Origin: Dictyophora rubrovolvata
Taxonomy: Eukaryota > Basidiomycota > Agaricomycetes > Phallales > Phallaceae
Assembly (NCBI GenBank): GCA_029959195.1
Contig: CP114121.1
Location: forward strand, 744,001 to 808,000
Reading direction: 5' to 3'
Length of the DNA: 64,000 nt
How positions within the stretch are numbered: position 1 is the stretch's first letter; every line of letters starts with the position of its first letter. The position numbers and the translations under genes are program-made. Of this stretch, positions 22,671 to 33,762 are shown piece after piece. The notes beneath the pieces were generated by a model, which did not search any database, had not been told where the DNA came from, and was given only the letters and a program-made list of their open reading frames with translations.

Positions 22671-23430
22671 ATGAACAGATGGACACAATACGACGAGGTA
22701 AGCGTGGTCATACCCTGCACACTTGTTTGACAGAAACCGTTTCCTTTGAAGGATGAATACCGTCTTCCGGAAGGCATGGTCCGAGTAGGCTACGATGCCG
22801 ACACTCAACGCTATACTTTTCAAAGGGGAAATGAGTTGTGGCTGGGTGAACCTGGAGTTCACGATGGCGGACAACTGACGAGAATCGGAGTTGTTGATGG
22901 TGAGGACTTTGAAGCTGCAGTCTAAACGACATGACATATTGACCGCCATGCAGCTTATGACTCGGCAGAACAAGGAAGGGACACTAGTAATGTCCCTAGT
23001 CGTTCGGATGGTTATCAACCTTTGGGAGCTAAAGACGTAAGTGGCAAAAAGCGACATCAACATTTCTGGCCAAGCACAATGTACTAATCATTCAATAATG
23101 GCACAGGGCGTTGTTTCCACTCGTTACACCAATCGAGTCATTTATTACTTTATGCTCCTGATCTGTTTATTTCTTCTCGTAGTATGGAAATACGTGCTCG
23201 GTGCTCGGTCGGCACACCACGAACACAAGCACAAATTGCATTGCCCCGACGGAGAATCTGCGCCCATGTATCACGTCAGACCAGGCGATTCGTGCTGGGA
23301 GATTGCTGAATCGCATGGGTTTACATTGGACGCGCTCCTAAATCAAACGCTTAATCCAAAACTCAACTGCGATTATCTAAAACCAAACGATGTCGTGTGT
23401 TTGCCCTTGAACGGATCGACTAGTAGCTGA
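22671..23430 (+). CDS. LysM domain single-pass membrane protein
   Basis: Four exons (22671-22697, 22734-22899, 22954-23036, 23107-23430) give a 199-residue protein starting MNRWTQYDE. Residues 10-65 form a small globular part with YRLPEGMVRVGYDADTQRYT and WLGEPG. A short linker (VPSRSDGYQPLGAKD) leads to one membrane span, VIYYFMLLICLFLLVVW, near residues 103-120. A His/Lys-rich stalk follows (HHEHKHKLHC), then a C-terminal LysM: YHVRPGDSCWEIAESHGFTL, NPKLNCDYLKPNDVVCLP. The Cys pattern (C before PDG, C in SCWEI, C in NCDYL, C in VVCLP) is that of fungal LysM domains, which bind chitin or its oligomers. There is no signal peptide, so a type II topology with the LysM outside the cytosol is inferred. 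All junctions are in phase. Confidence 0.85.
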
Positions 23431-23658
23431 TTACTATCAATACTATTCATGTATATATTATATTCTTGTATATGGGTCTTCTAATTATTAGGTATGCTCT
23501 CGTTGATATTCTGTGCACCAACTGGACCGCAGTCACTGGTGTGCCTCGGCAGCTGAGTCAATCCTGGAACCGCGCTTTCAACTCGACTCAACTGGGGAAT
23601 GTTCGTCCGTGCCAAATGCGTATGCGCACGCCCATGTGATAGCATCGCTTCTTCGCAA

Positions 23659-23665
23659 TATAAAA
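23659..23665 (+). promoter_or_regulatory. TATA box of VIT-vWA gene 1
   Basis: tataaaa 41 bases before the start codon, within a block conserved in the second copy. Confidence 0.6.
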
Positions 23666-23705
23666 CCCATCATCTTGTTATGGAAGTCCAAACTGTCCCA
23701 AAGTT

Positions 23706-26700
23706 ATGTCCAGGCTAGCAGGTATCTTCCCAGTCATAGGCGGTTCATTCTACGACTTTCCTCTTCTCTCGTCCAAGATTCATTATGATCTTGTGGATGT
23801 TCAATCACTGTAAGCTCCTTTGAACACACTAAAAACTCTCTTTTTTTGAATTCGCGTGCTAGCGCCACCCTTGTCTTGACGTACGCTTCAAATGCCTCAA
23901 TAGCTGTCGAAGTCAAGTATGTCTGCCCTCTACCTGCAGATGCTTCTGTTTGTTCTTTCAAAGCCGTCATTGACGGAAAACGTACCATCAAAGGGATCGT
24001 GAAAGACAAAGCTAAAGCAAAAGCGGAATACGACGCGGCCGTCGCTCAAGGCAGAACTGCAGCCCTTCTTGAACAAAACAATGTCGAAAGTACTTTGCTT
24101 TTACTCTCAATATTTTAAACGTTGTTCAACGCAGATCCTTGGTGCTAGTTTTCCAAGTATCACTAGGGAATATTCAGCCTAAGCAAATCATAGATATATA
24201 GTCTGTTGTCATCTTTTTTAGTTGTTTTCATCCGCTAACGTCTTTTCAGCATATCATTGGCCTCCTTGATAACGAGCAATGGCGAACTTGATTCATTGCG
24301 TCTCGTGTTCCCCTGTGTCATCGCACGTCGCTACGGAACACCTCCTAACGATCTTCTATCATTTGGCCGTCCCATCAAGTCTGCTTTAGACTTCTCAGTC
24401 TCAATCCAAATGACATCCCATATTAAATCTATCACATCTCCTTCTCATCCCATTTCTCTGAGTCTCGGCTCTTTGAAACCCGATTCTGATAGTGATTTCA
24501 ACCCTTTCAGAGCTCATGTCGCTCTCACATCTCAAGATCATCTTGACAAGGATATTGTCATCGCCATAACTTGCCAAGGATTGGACAGGCCTAGGTGTAC
24601 CGTAGAGTCTTATTCACCAGAAGAAGGCGGAGAAGAGTATACGGATGCTTATTCGTTGACATTAGTGCCCCGATTCGAGTTACCTCCACTTCCGAAGCAA
24701 GGTTCGCTAATTCATTTATATACGGTGTACAGCCTAACCATGTTAACCCCTCGTAGAATATATTTTCCTTGTTGATCGTAGCGGCTCAATGGGAAACAAA
24801 ATGAATGCCATGCGCGCCGCGTTACAGGTAGGAAACACTGTTATTTCTTCTCATCACCTACTTAATTGGTCAGATCATGTTGAGGAGTTTACCATCCAAC
24901 AATACAACTTTCAACATATTTTCCTTCGGTTCCAGCTATGATTATCTTTGGCCTTCAAGCGTCGCTTACGGCACTGAAAGCTTGAAGATTGCTACGACAT
25001 ACGTTGATGGAATGCAATCTAATTACGGAGGAACAGAGATCGGAAACGCTCTGCGCGGCGTTTTGCAAACTCATACTGAAGCGCAGGATGTCCCGTTGAC
25101 AGTGTTTGTCCTTACTGATGGACAAACTTATGATTTATCTGGTGTTCAGTCAACGACAGCACAACATGTTGACAAATACGTCGATAAGGAGAACTTTTTG
25201 CGAATATTTTGTATGGGGATTGGGAACGCAGTCTCTAAGGTATGTAACGACGAAACTGGGGAGAAAGGCACTGAATATCCTACGTTTCCAGGCGATGTGC
25301 GATTTGATTGCTAGAGCTGGTCGTGGTGCTGTGGTGTATGTCGCTGAAAACGAGAAACCGGATAAGAAGCTCGTTACTCTTTTACGTGCTGCTCGTGGAC
25401 CTGTTATCACGAATATGTCTGTTGATTGGAGCGTTGAGGATGTACATATGAAAGATGACGGTGATGATGATTTCGAGCTGGTTCCTTCGGAGCCTAAATC
25501 CGACACGACTCCATTATCTCTATTCGACGAGAAAGCGGTTCCCAAAGATAACGTCGCCCTCGGTCCGCTGATGAATATCAAGCTTCCGCCACCGCCCAAA
25601 GTTCAACAAGCCCCAACAAACGCTTCCCTACCAAGCCTGTATCCCGGATTCCGCGCTAACATTTTCGCCATAATCAAGCGCGACAATAAAGGAAACTCCG
25701 CGCCTTCAAAGGTGGTGCGTGTCAAAGGAGTCGTTCAAGGCCGTCCAGTAGAATTGGAAGTGTCCGTGACTCCTGTTACACTCCAAGCATCTACCGATCA
25801 TGATAAAGTTAAACTCCTTCACGTTCTAGCTGCACGTGCTCTTGTGCAGCGATTTGAGGATGAAGGAAAGAAAGACGGTATTATGTCGGATACTTTTAAA
25901 GCTGAAGTTTTACGCGTTGCTGTGAGATATGGGATTACAAGCTCTGAGACGTCTTTTGTCGCGGTGGATGAAGAGGGTGTACCTGTGAACGTAAGCTATT
26001 CTTTTTCTAATGAAAGGATTGAGCATTGAGTGCGGTTTTTATCATTTTTTATCATTTTTATAGACACCTACTATCGGAAACGTGACAACAGTCTTCAGTA
26101 CAAGTAATAGCAGTCCTTCCGCGGTTTCTGATAAGGATATTCTTGTTCCTTTCGGTTATCTCTCATCTGCTGGCGTCTCTACACGCTCACTAGGACCACC
26201 TTCACAAGTGTTTGGACCTCCCTCACAGCCGCCTGGATCGTTTCCAGAGGTGTTTGGATCGTCTCCACAGGCGTTTGAATCGCCTCCACAACAATTTCAT
26301 TATTACCGATCTACAACTAGTCAGTTTAATTTACAGAGGTCTTCGGAAACAGATCGGGAGAGGGATCGTGACCGCAAAGCCACTTTTAGTTTTGGTATGG
26401 TGTCTTGGTATCATTATATAAGTTTTGCATGGTTATTCCAAGTCTAGATGCATCTCCGAATTCAGTTTCCACGGGTGTCATTCCGCAGATGGTTAGTTGC
26501 GTTCTTGTTTTTTTCTTCCCCCCCCCCCACATCTTCAAACTGATTTTTATAATAAGGCTATGCCACCGCACCGTCGATCCGCGATGGATTTCAAACATTC
26601 ACGCAGTCCTCCAGCCACAAGCGCAGTCTGCTTTGGGAAACCTGTTGTGAGTTCCACGATAAACCAAGGTATGGTGTCTCTTTTCTGCAAATCTTGCATA

Positions 26701-27217
26701 GTTGTAAAATACGTATCTAGCAGTTACAGAACTTCCATCTATAGGCAGTCTTACTCCCAGTTTTTCCTTTGTTAGTCCGCGTTCATATCTCTTATATGTG
26801 TATACTGATATCTATGCTTTTCAGTTTGTTGCCTCGCGTGAAGACGATGACGGAGAAGATGCTCCCAAGGAGTCGTCTGACCTTTCAATCAGCTCGATCG
26901 CTCGCTATCAGACATTTGAAGGATACTTTGAGGATTCTCCTAGTCTGTGTAGGCTTTTGGTTCAGAAGGATACACTCCCTGCGATGCCTGACGTTCTACA
27001 ACAACTGAACATGACGAGCGCCGAGACAATTTGGCGCGCCGTTCTCTGCATTGTTTTCATGCAAACTAAATTCCCTGATGATGAAAGTATTTGGGAGCTG
27101 ATCGTTGAAAAAGGAGAAAGATGGATCAGTGAGGCTCTTACTAGTGTTTTGGGAGCTGAAGATGTGCTTGCTTTGGTTGATACGTTGAAAAAGGAAGCGA
27201 AGAAGTGTATTGTTTGA
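23706..27217 (+). CDS. VIT and vWA domain protein, copy 1
   Basis: Fungal member of the VWA5A/PARP4-like family with an N-terminal VIT domain and a von Willebrand A domain; cellular role unknown. From ATG 23706-23708 the reading gives GGSFYDFPLLSSKIHYDLVD, ATLVLTYASNAS, EVKYVCPLPADASVCSFKAV, GKRTIKGIVKDKAKAKAEYD and GNIQPKQIIDI (VIT). The vWA domain follows: YIFLVDRSGSMGNKMNAMRA, FNIFSFGSSYDYLWPSS, GGTEIGNALRGVL, VFVLTDGQ. Its metal site is complete (DxSxS, Thr of GGT, Asp of LTDG). Then come AMCDLIARAGRGAVVYVAEN, a beta-rich region, a Pro/Ser-rich linker with four 7-residue repeats, and a helical C-terminal domain (SLCRLLVQKDTLPAMPDVLQ, WELIVEKGERWISEAL) with stop 27215-27217. About 10-11 exons; the reading stays open across all introns that I traced. 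Confidence 0.85.
26208..26291 (+). repeat. 21-bp coding minisatellite, 4 units (copy 1)
   Basis: Four in-frame 21-base units encode VFGPPSQ, PPGSFPE, VFGSSPQ and AFESPPQ in the linker of VIT-vWA copy 1. The second gene has nine such units at the same place. Confidence 0.85.
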
Positions 27218-27229
27218 GCGTTTGTTGTA

Positions 27230-27940
27230 TGTAGTAATACTTACGTTGCGACTTCTCCTGTAATGCCATGAATTTCTTCTTGACGAAGCATGCGTCTCTT
27301 TCAAACTATTTAGAGGCAGCCGCGGTTGGAATAGTCACCTTGGTGAAGGCAAGTAAGATTTTTGTCTGATGGCCCGGCCGGCCCACAGGGCAAGCTATAA
27401 TAGCCGCTCTCGATCCTTTACCACCGCAAATGAAATATGAATTTGACATCCTCCGAAGAACGAATGATACTTATTGATAGAGAAAGCGACTTGGTAGGTA
27501 GCACGTTTACAGACTACATAACCACACAACTCATATATATTTACGTTGTACATATAGTGCTACAAAAAAGAGCGCATGCATGGTATCGTATCCAAGAATA
27601 TGAGCCCAAAACTATGATGAAAAGAACAGAACGACTGATTGGTTTTCATGTCGTAAAAGTGAATTGGGATTTAGTTCTTTTGTTTTGTGAAGATGCGGAT
27701 GATACTGAACACTACAGGGACCCTACAACATTGAACGATGAAACATCCTGTCAGTGCCAAGCAAAGAGGATCATTGTCGTATAGGAACGTCGACTTGGCA
27801 GATCGTTTTCAAACTTTGGCTTATTACGTCAACAGGTTCCTTGCACCATTGACAGCTGAATCAACCCCTAAGCTAAACTTGAAGGAACCGCACTTTCGAC
27901 TCGACTGTTCGCTCGTGTCAAATGTGCATGTGATAGCATC
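27230..27940 (+). repeat. Intergenic repeat following VIT-vWA gene 1
   Basis: No gene. Shares a series of blocks with the flank after gene 2 (31680-32236): ctgtaatgccatgaa, gtctctttca, ggaatagtcaccttgg, aatatgaatttgacatcctc, tacatatagtgctac, cttggcagatcgttttcaaa. It therefore behaves as the 3' flank of the duplicated unit rather than as part of the next gene. Confidence 0.8.
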
Positions 27941-27952
27941 GCTTTTTCGCAA

Positions 27953-27959
27953 TATAAAA
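27953..27959 (+). promoter_or_regulatory. TATA box of VIT-vWA gene 2
   Basis: tataaaa at 41 bases before the start codon, same context as in copy 1. Confidence 0.6.
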
Positions 27960-27999
27960 CCCATCATCTTGTCATGGAAGTCCAAATTGTCTCACAGCT

Positions 28000-30900
28000 A
28001 TGTCCAGTCTCGCAGGTATCCCCCCAGTCTCAGGCGTTTCATTCTACGACTTTCCTCTTCTCTCGTCTAAGATTCATTATGATCTTGTGGATGTTCAATC
28101 ACTGTAAGCTCTTTTAAATACACTCTAAAAGTCTTTTTTTATGAATTCGTGTTTCAGTGCCACCCTTGTCTTGACGTACGCTTCAAATGCCTCAATGGCA
28201 ATAGAAGTCAAGTATGTCTGCCCTCTGCCTGCAAACGCTTCTGTTTGTTCTTTCAAAGCCGTCATTGACGGAAAACGTACCATCAAAGGGATCGTGAAAG
28301 ACAAAGACGGAGCGAAGGCCGAATACGTCGCGGCCGTCGCTCAAGGCAGAACTGCGGCCCTTCTCGAACAAAACAATGTCGAAAGTACTTTGCTTTTCTT
28401 CAATATTATCAACATTATTTAACGCAGATTCTTGTTCCTAGTTTTCCAAGTATCACTGGGAAATGTTCAGCCTAAGCAAGTCATTGATATATAGTGTGCT
28501 GTCACCTTTTTTAGTTGTTTTCCTCCACTAACACCTTTTGTAGTATATCATTGGCTTCCTCGATAACGAGCAATGGCGAACTTGATTCATTGCGTCTCGT
28601 GTTCCCCTGTGTCATCGCACGTCGCTACGGAACACTTCCCAATGATCTTCTATCATTTGGCCGTCACATCAAGTCTGCTTTAGACTTCTCAGTCTCAATC
28701 CAAATGACATCCCATATTAAATCTATCACATCTCCTTCTCATCCCATTTCTCTGAGTCTCGGCTCTTTGAAACCCGATTCTGATAGTGATTTCGACCCTT
28801 TCAAAGCTTATGTCGCTCTCACATCTCAAGATCATCTTGACAAGGATATTGTTGTCGTCATAACTTGCCAAGGATTGGACAGGCCTAGGTGTACCGTAGA
28901 GTCTTATTCGCCCGAGCAAGGCGGAGAAGAGTATACGGATGCTTATTCGTTGACATTAGTGCCCCGATTCGAGTTACCTCCACTTCTAAAACAAGGTTCG
29001 CTAATTCACTTATGTATGATGTACACCTAAAGAGATTTACCCATCGTAGAATATATCTTCCTTGTCAACCGTAGCGGCTCAATGAATACCATGCGCGCCG
29101 CGTTACAGGTAAGAGACATTGTGTTATTTCTACTCGTCACCTACTTAACTTTGTCAGATTATGTTGAGAAGTTTACCATCCAACAGTACAACTTTCAACA
29201 TATTCTCCTTCGGCTCCAGATACGATTCTCTTTGGCCTTCAAGCGTCGCTTACGGCACTGAAAGCTTGAAGATTGCTACGACATACGTTGATGGAATGCA
29301 GTCCAATTACGGAGGAACAGAGATCGGAAACGCTCTGCGCGGCGTTTTGCAAACTCATACTGAAGCGCAGGATGTCCCGTTGACAGTGTTTGTCCTTACT
29401 GATGGACAAACCTATGATTTATCTGGTGTTCAGTCAACGATAGCACAACATGTCGACAAATACGTCGATAAGGAGAACTTTTTGCGAATATTTTGTATGG
29501 GGATTGGGAACGCAGTCTCTAAGGTATGTAACGACGAAACTGGGGAGAAAGGCACTGAATATTCTACGTTTCCAGGCGATGTGCGATTTGATTGCTAGAG
29601 CTGGTCGTGGTGCTGTGGTGTATGTCGCTGAAAACGAGAAACCGGATAAGAAGCTCGTGGCTCTTTTACATGCTGCTCGTGGACATGTTGTCACAAATGC
29701 CTCCGTTGATTGGGGCGTTGAGGATGCACATATGAAAGATGACGGTGGTGATGGTTTCGAGCTTGTTTCTTCGGAGCCTAAAGCCGATACGACTCCGATG
29801 TCTCTATTCGATGAGAAAGCAGTTCCCAAAGACGATGTCGCTCTCGGTCCGTTGACGAATACCCAGCCCCCGCCACCGCCCAAGGTTCAACAAGCCCCAA
29901 CAAACGCTTCCCTACCAAGCCTGTATCTCGGATTCCGCGCTAACATTTTCGCCATAATCACGCGCGACAATAAAGGAAACTCCGCGCCTTCAAAGGTGGT
30001 GCGTGTCAAAGGAGTTGTTCAAGGCCGTCCAGTAGAATTGGAAGTGCCTGTAACTCCTGCTACGGCACTCCAAACGTCGTCCGATCACGATGAGGTTAAA
30101 TTCCTTCACCATCTAGCTGCGCGTGCTCTTGTGCAGCGATTTGAGGATGAAGGAAAGAAAGACGGTATTATGTCGGATATTCTTAAAGCTGAAGTTTTAC
30201 GCGTTGCGGTGAGATATGGAATTGCGAGTTCTGAGACGTCTTTTGTTGCTGTGGATGAAGAAGGTGTACCCCTGAACGTCAGTTATTCTTTTTCTAATGA
30301 AAGGATTGAGCGTTGAGTGCTGTTTTTATCATTTTTATAGACACCTACCATCGGAAACGCGGCGACAGTCCTCGGCACAAGTAGTAGGAGTCTTCCCGAT
30401 CCCCCAAGTATTTTTGTTCCTTTCGATTCCCCCTCACTTTCTGCGGCCCCTATACGCTCACCCAGACCATCTTCACAAGTGTTTGGACCACCCTCACAGC
30501 TACCTGGATCGTCTCCACAGGTGTTTGGATCGTTTCCACAGGTGTTTGGATCGTCTCCACAGGTGAATGGATCGTCTCCACAGGTGACCAGATCGCCTAC
30601 ACAGGTGTATGGACCGTCTACACAGGTGTATGGATCGTTTACACAGGTGCTTGGATCGCCTCCACAATTTCCACACCCCCAAGGTTTCACTCCGCAGAAT
30701 TATGTCAGTTGCGTTTTTGTTTTTTTCTTTCTTTTTTACATCTTTGAACTGATGTAAATGACTAGAGTACTCCTTCGCTGGGTCAAGTCCGACCCCCGAT
30801 GAATTACTCAACCTCCTCAGCGGTGGTACGAGGTATGGTGCCTGTTTTCTGCCAATTTTGCATAGTTATGAAATGCGTTTTTAGCAGCTACAGAACTTCC

Positions 30901-31443
30901 ACCTTCACGCAATCGTGTTTTCAATAATTTCTCTGTTAGTCCGCGCACATGTCTCTTTTATATGCTTATACTGATATCTATGCCTTTCAGCGAATTGCCC
31001 TCGGTGAAAACATTGATGATGCTCTCACGCAGTTGCCCGACCTTTCAGTCAGCTCGATCGCTCGCTATCAGACATTTGAAGGATACTTTGAGGATTCTCC
31101 TAGTCTGTGTAGGCTTTTGGTTCGGAAGGATACACTCCCTACAATGCCTGACGTTCTACAACAGCTGAACATCACGAATGCTGAGACAGTTTGGCGCGCC
31201 GTTCTCTGCATTGTTTTCATGCAAACTAAATTCCCTGATGATGAAAGTATTTGGGAGCTGATCGTTGAAAAAGGAGAAAGATGGATCAGTGAGGCTCTTA
31301 CTAGTGTTTTGGGAGCTGAAGATGTGCTTGCTTTGGTTGATACGTTGAAAAAGGAAGCGCAGGAGGGTATGGTTTGCCAGTGGACGAACACAACGCTCCT
31401 TCAAAATTTTAGCGAAATAGTCGCCGCACTCGATCTTATGTAA
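28000..31443 (+). CDS. VIT and vWA domain protein, copy 2 (altered metal site)
   Basis: Same exon path as copy 1. Start ATG 28000-28002 (MSSLAGIPPVSG), VIT domain with EVKYVCPLPANASVCSFKAV and GNVQPKQVIDI, then vWA. The strand-1 motif reads YIFLVNRSGSMNTMRAALQ: the first MIDAS Asp is Asn and four residues (GNKM in copy 1) are missing, a clean 12-base in-frame loss near 29083. The Thr (GGTEI) and second Asp (VLTDGQ) remain. The rest matches copy 1, except nine linker repeats at 30479-30667 and a different C-terminus (QEGMVCQWTNTTLLQNFSEI, ending LDLM). No frameshift or internal stop was found, so the gene appears maintained. It may be a metal-independent paralogue. The last exon reads about 25 residues beyond the copy 1 stop. 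Confidence 0.83.
30479..30667 (+). repeat. 21-bp coding minisatellite, 9 units (copy 2)
   Basis: Nine in-frame 21-base units: VFGPPSQ, LPGSSPQ, VFGSFPQ, VFGSSPQ, VNGSSPQ, VTRSPTQ, VYGPSTQ, VYGSFTQ, VLGSPPQ. Consensus base unit gtgtttggatcgtctccacag. Expanded relative to the four units of copy 1. Confidence 0.9.
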
Positions 31444-31679
31444 TATTTGAAGTCCCGACTCATAGAAAAGATTGCATATATCATCAGAGAATTTCTCCCC
31501 CAAAGTTATATCGCAACTTTTCCTCAGTCTATCTCTTAAGAAAATTATCTCTATTCATGGTTTCTATCCACAGAAATCATTTTCTACATAACTATTTCTC
31601 CTACATCCTTCAACACACACTGACACTCAGGCTGGTTCCCTTAGACTTGATCCCCGCGTACTCCTGACTGGCGCGCGTC

Positions 31680-32236
31680 GGGGTGCTTGAATGCAATGCG
31701 TTAGGACTTCTGTAATGCCATGAACTTGCTTGTAAGAGAGGTTTGATGAAGCAAGCGTCTCTTTCATATTATTTATGAGGCAACCGCGGCCGGAATAGTC
31801 ACCTTGGCCCTTGGTGACGGCAAATAAGACTTCCGTCCAATGGCCGGCCAACAGCGGCAGGCAAATGAAATATGAATTTGACATCCTCCGAAAAACGAAT
31901 GATATTGGTAGCACGGCTACAGACTGCACAACTCATATATAATTACATTGTACATATAGTGCTACAAAAAAAAGTGCATGCATGGTATCCAAGAATATGA
32001 GTCCACAACTATGATGAAAGAACGGATTGGGTTTGGAAAACGAATGATTGCTTCCTAAAAGTGAATTGAGCTTTATGTAGTTCTTTTTTTGTTTTGTGAA
32101 AATGCGAATGAACACTATTAGGGACCTTCTATGACATTGAACGATGAAGCGTCCTGTCAGTGAACAAAGGAGATAATTGTCGGTATAGGAAAGTCAACTT
32201 GGCAGATCGTTTTCAAAACTTACGCTTATGTCAACA
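31680..32236 (+). repeat. Intergenic repeat following VIT-vWA gene 2
   Basis: Copy of the 27230-27940 flank, more diverged and with small deletions. It ends at about 32236 (cttatgtcaacagg), where the same sequence in the first copy continues into the promoter of gene 2; no third gene follows. Confidence 0.8.
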
Positions 32237-32322
32237 GGTACAACAAACGTGGGAGACTTCCTCTGCATTAAATCGAGCTCATACGGCCGCATCTGTAATA
32301 AGGCGTAAAAAAAGTTGTAGAA

Positions 32323-33762
32323 TTAAAGTTTTCTACAGGAACTCCGGACACTCACGGCATCATCTAAACCAGGCGCCGTCACTGTGAGATTAATTGAACA
32401 TCCTGTCAGCATCAGTTCGCCTCCGTGCTGTCTCCGGAAGGCACGACGTTTATTGAGACTAGAAAAGGCACATTGAGAACTTTGCGGGGCGGGGAAGATG
32501 AAGATTGCCGACATACGATGTCAATAGTGAATTGGAGAAGACTGTCAACAAAGTGTTAGTGTAATGTCCGACGAAACGAATTTTTGCATTGCATACATTT
32601 GGGATAAACCATGAGAATTGAGAAGTAAACGACTGCAAGAGTATCATGTTGAATGTTCGGTTATAAGTTTATGCATGTATGCCCGATATACTTACGAGTA
32701 TCAGGAAAAAATAGGGACTAGATCACAAGCTCAGCTTTATAAAAAAAAACAATACTGCAGAGGAAAATCTTACACAAGCTAGGATCGCCATAGCACATAG
32801 GCTATATTATGTCAATTCAATGGAAGAAGAGCTTATGAAAAAAAGGAAAAAACCTTGTTAAAGATCCTATTTCTATGACACTGTTCAATATTGTAGACTC
32901 TGAATGAAAATGCTAACTTACCGATGGTATATGTAACCAGTTTGTCTACAACACGTCGAGTTCTGATTAAATAGTCATATCTATCGAATTGTCTCAAAAA
33001 CAAATAACTTACGAAGGACAAGGAGGTCGGTAACGCAGGAGATAGAAACAGGATGCTATGGTATTCAAAAGATCCACGGATACATTTATGCTCAATAATA
33101 CATCGATGATCCATCTAAAGTCGTGCACGTAGACCTTAATTGACTGTTGTCCCCGGGTCACGACCATGATACCTAACGTGAATCCGAAAGCGACTCGTAA
33201 CAGAGCACCGAACCATGCGATCGAGGGAATTACCCACGATCCCGATATGACACGTATTCGATGAGCAAAAAAACACTATGCAAATGTGATGAGGATAGGA
33301 GAAAAGTGTTATGCATAACGAACGCTACCTGAGTTGAAGCGCCAATGAGCGACGTGAGTGGAATGCTCATCGCCAACGGCCATGACGACGTGCCAATGCT
33401 GTCGACATTACCGTACTTGATGACAGTCAGGAAATACAGCAAGAACCAGATGAACGCTGTATGAATTGTATCCAAAAGGCTACATGAAATCGTTTGGTTG
33501 ATTTGGGATGAGGAAATAAATTACATTTGAACGGACGAACCATACTAGTCCCACCTTTAAAGTAGTCGGAAGATCAACATATGTACGTCGGACAAGAAGG
33601 AAAACGAACCAATCCTCGCAACCATATAGCGTCTTTGAACTTCTTTTCAGTATAGATGACTGCTTGGACAATGGTAGAACCATATAAGAACGTCGCGCAA
33701 AGAATGCCAATCTCCAAAGAACCAAGTGTGGCGTTTAGGCTAGGCTCGGAATTAGTGGCCAT
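32323..33762 (-). CDS. DUF6534-type multipass membrane protein A
   Basis: Basidiomycete integral membrane protein with about seven hydrophobic helices; molecular function unknown. Reading from ATG 33760-33762: LGSLEIGILCATFLYGSTIV (first helix, family hallmark), FKDAIWLRGLVRF, TIHTAFIWFLLYFLTVIKYG, SWPLAMSIPLTSLIGASTQ, FFAHRIRVISGSWVIPSIAW, FGALLRVAFGFTLGIMV, SINVSVDLLNTIASCFYLL, RRVVDKLVTYTIEIGSLTS, LVYFSILMVYPKFFSNSLLT and SLNKRRAFRRQHGG. The end is polar, with stop 32323-32325. About nine short exons; one near 32857 is only about 20 nt. All joins restore the family pattern, for example TIE|IGSLT and SNSLLTS|LNKR. A divergent relative lies at 54258-55631 on the other strand. Confidence 0.8.

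Larger units (their letters stand above)
23560..27830 (+). repeat. Tandem duplication unit 1
   Basis: About 4.3 kb holding promoter, VIT-vWA gene 1 and 3' flank, repeated directly as 27870-32236. Start codons of the two genes are 4,294 bases apart. Matching landmarks include the TATA region (gcaatataaaacccatcatc), all exons, and 3' flank marks such as cggaatagtcaccttgg and gtacatatagtgctaca. Boundaries are approximate. Confidence 0.85.
27870..32236 (+). repeat. Tandem duplication unit 2
   Basis: Second copy of the unit described at 23560-27830; it includes VIT-vWA gene 2 and its own copy of the 3' flank. Coding exons are about 93-97 percent identical by eye; introns and flanks less so. Confidence 0.85.

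Noticed and set aside
25150-25599. 149-residue minus-strand frame, also at 29434-29883
   Set aside because: Antisense shadow of the vWA gene exons; conserved between copies only because the sense strand is.
30283-30690. Minus-strand 135-residue frame rich in Cys repeats (TCGDD-like)
   Set aside because: It is the antisense of the 21-bp coding minisatellite of VIT-vWA copy 2; the repeat keeps the frame open and makes it look like a Cys-rich protein.
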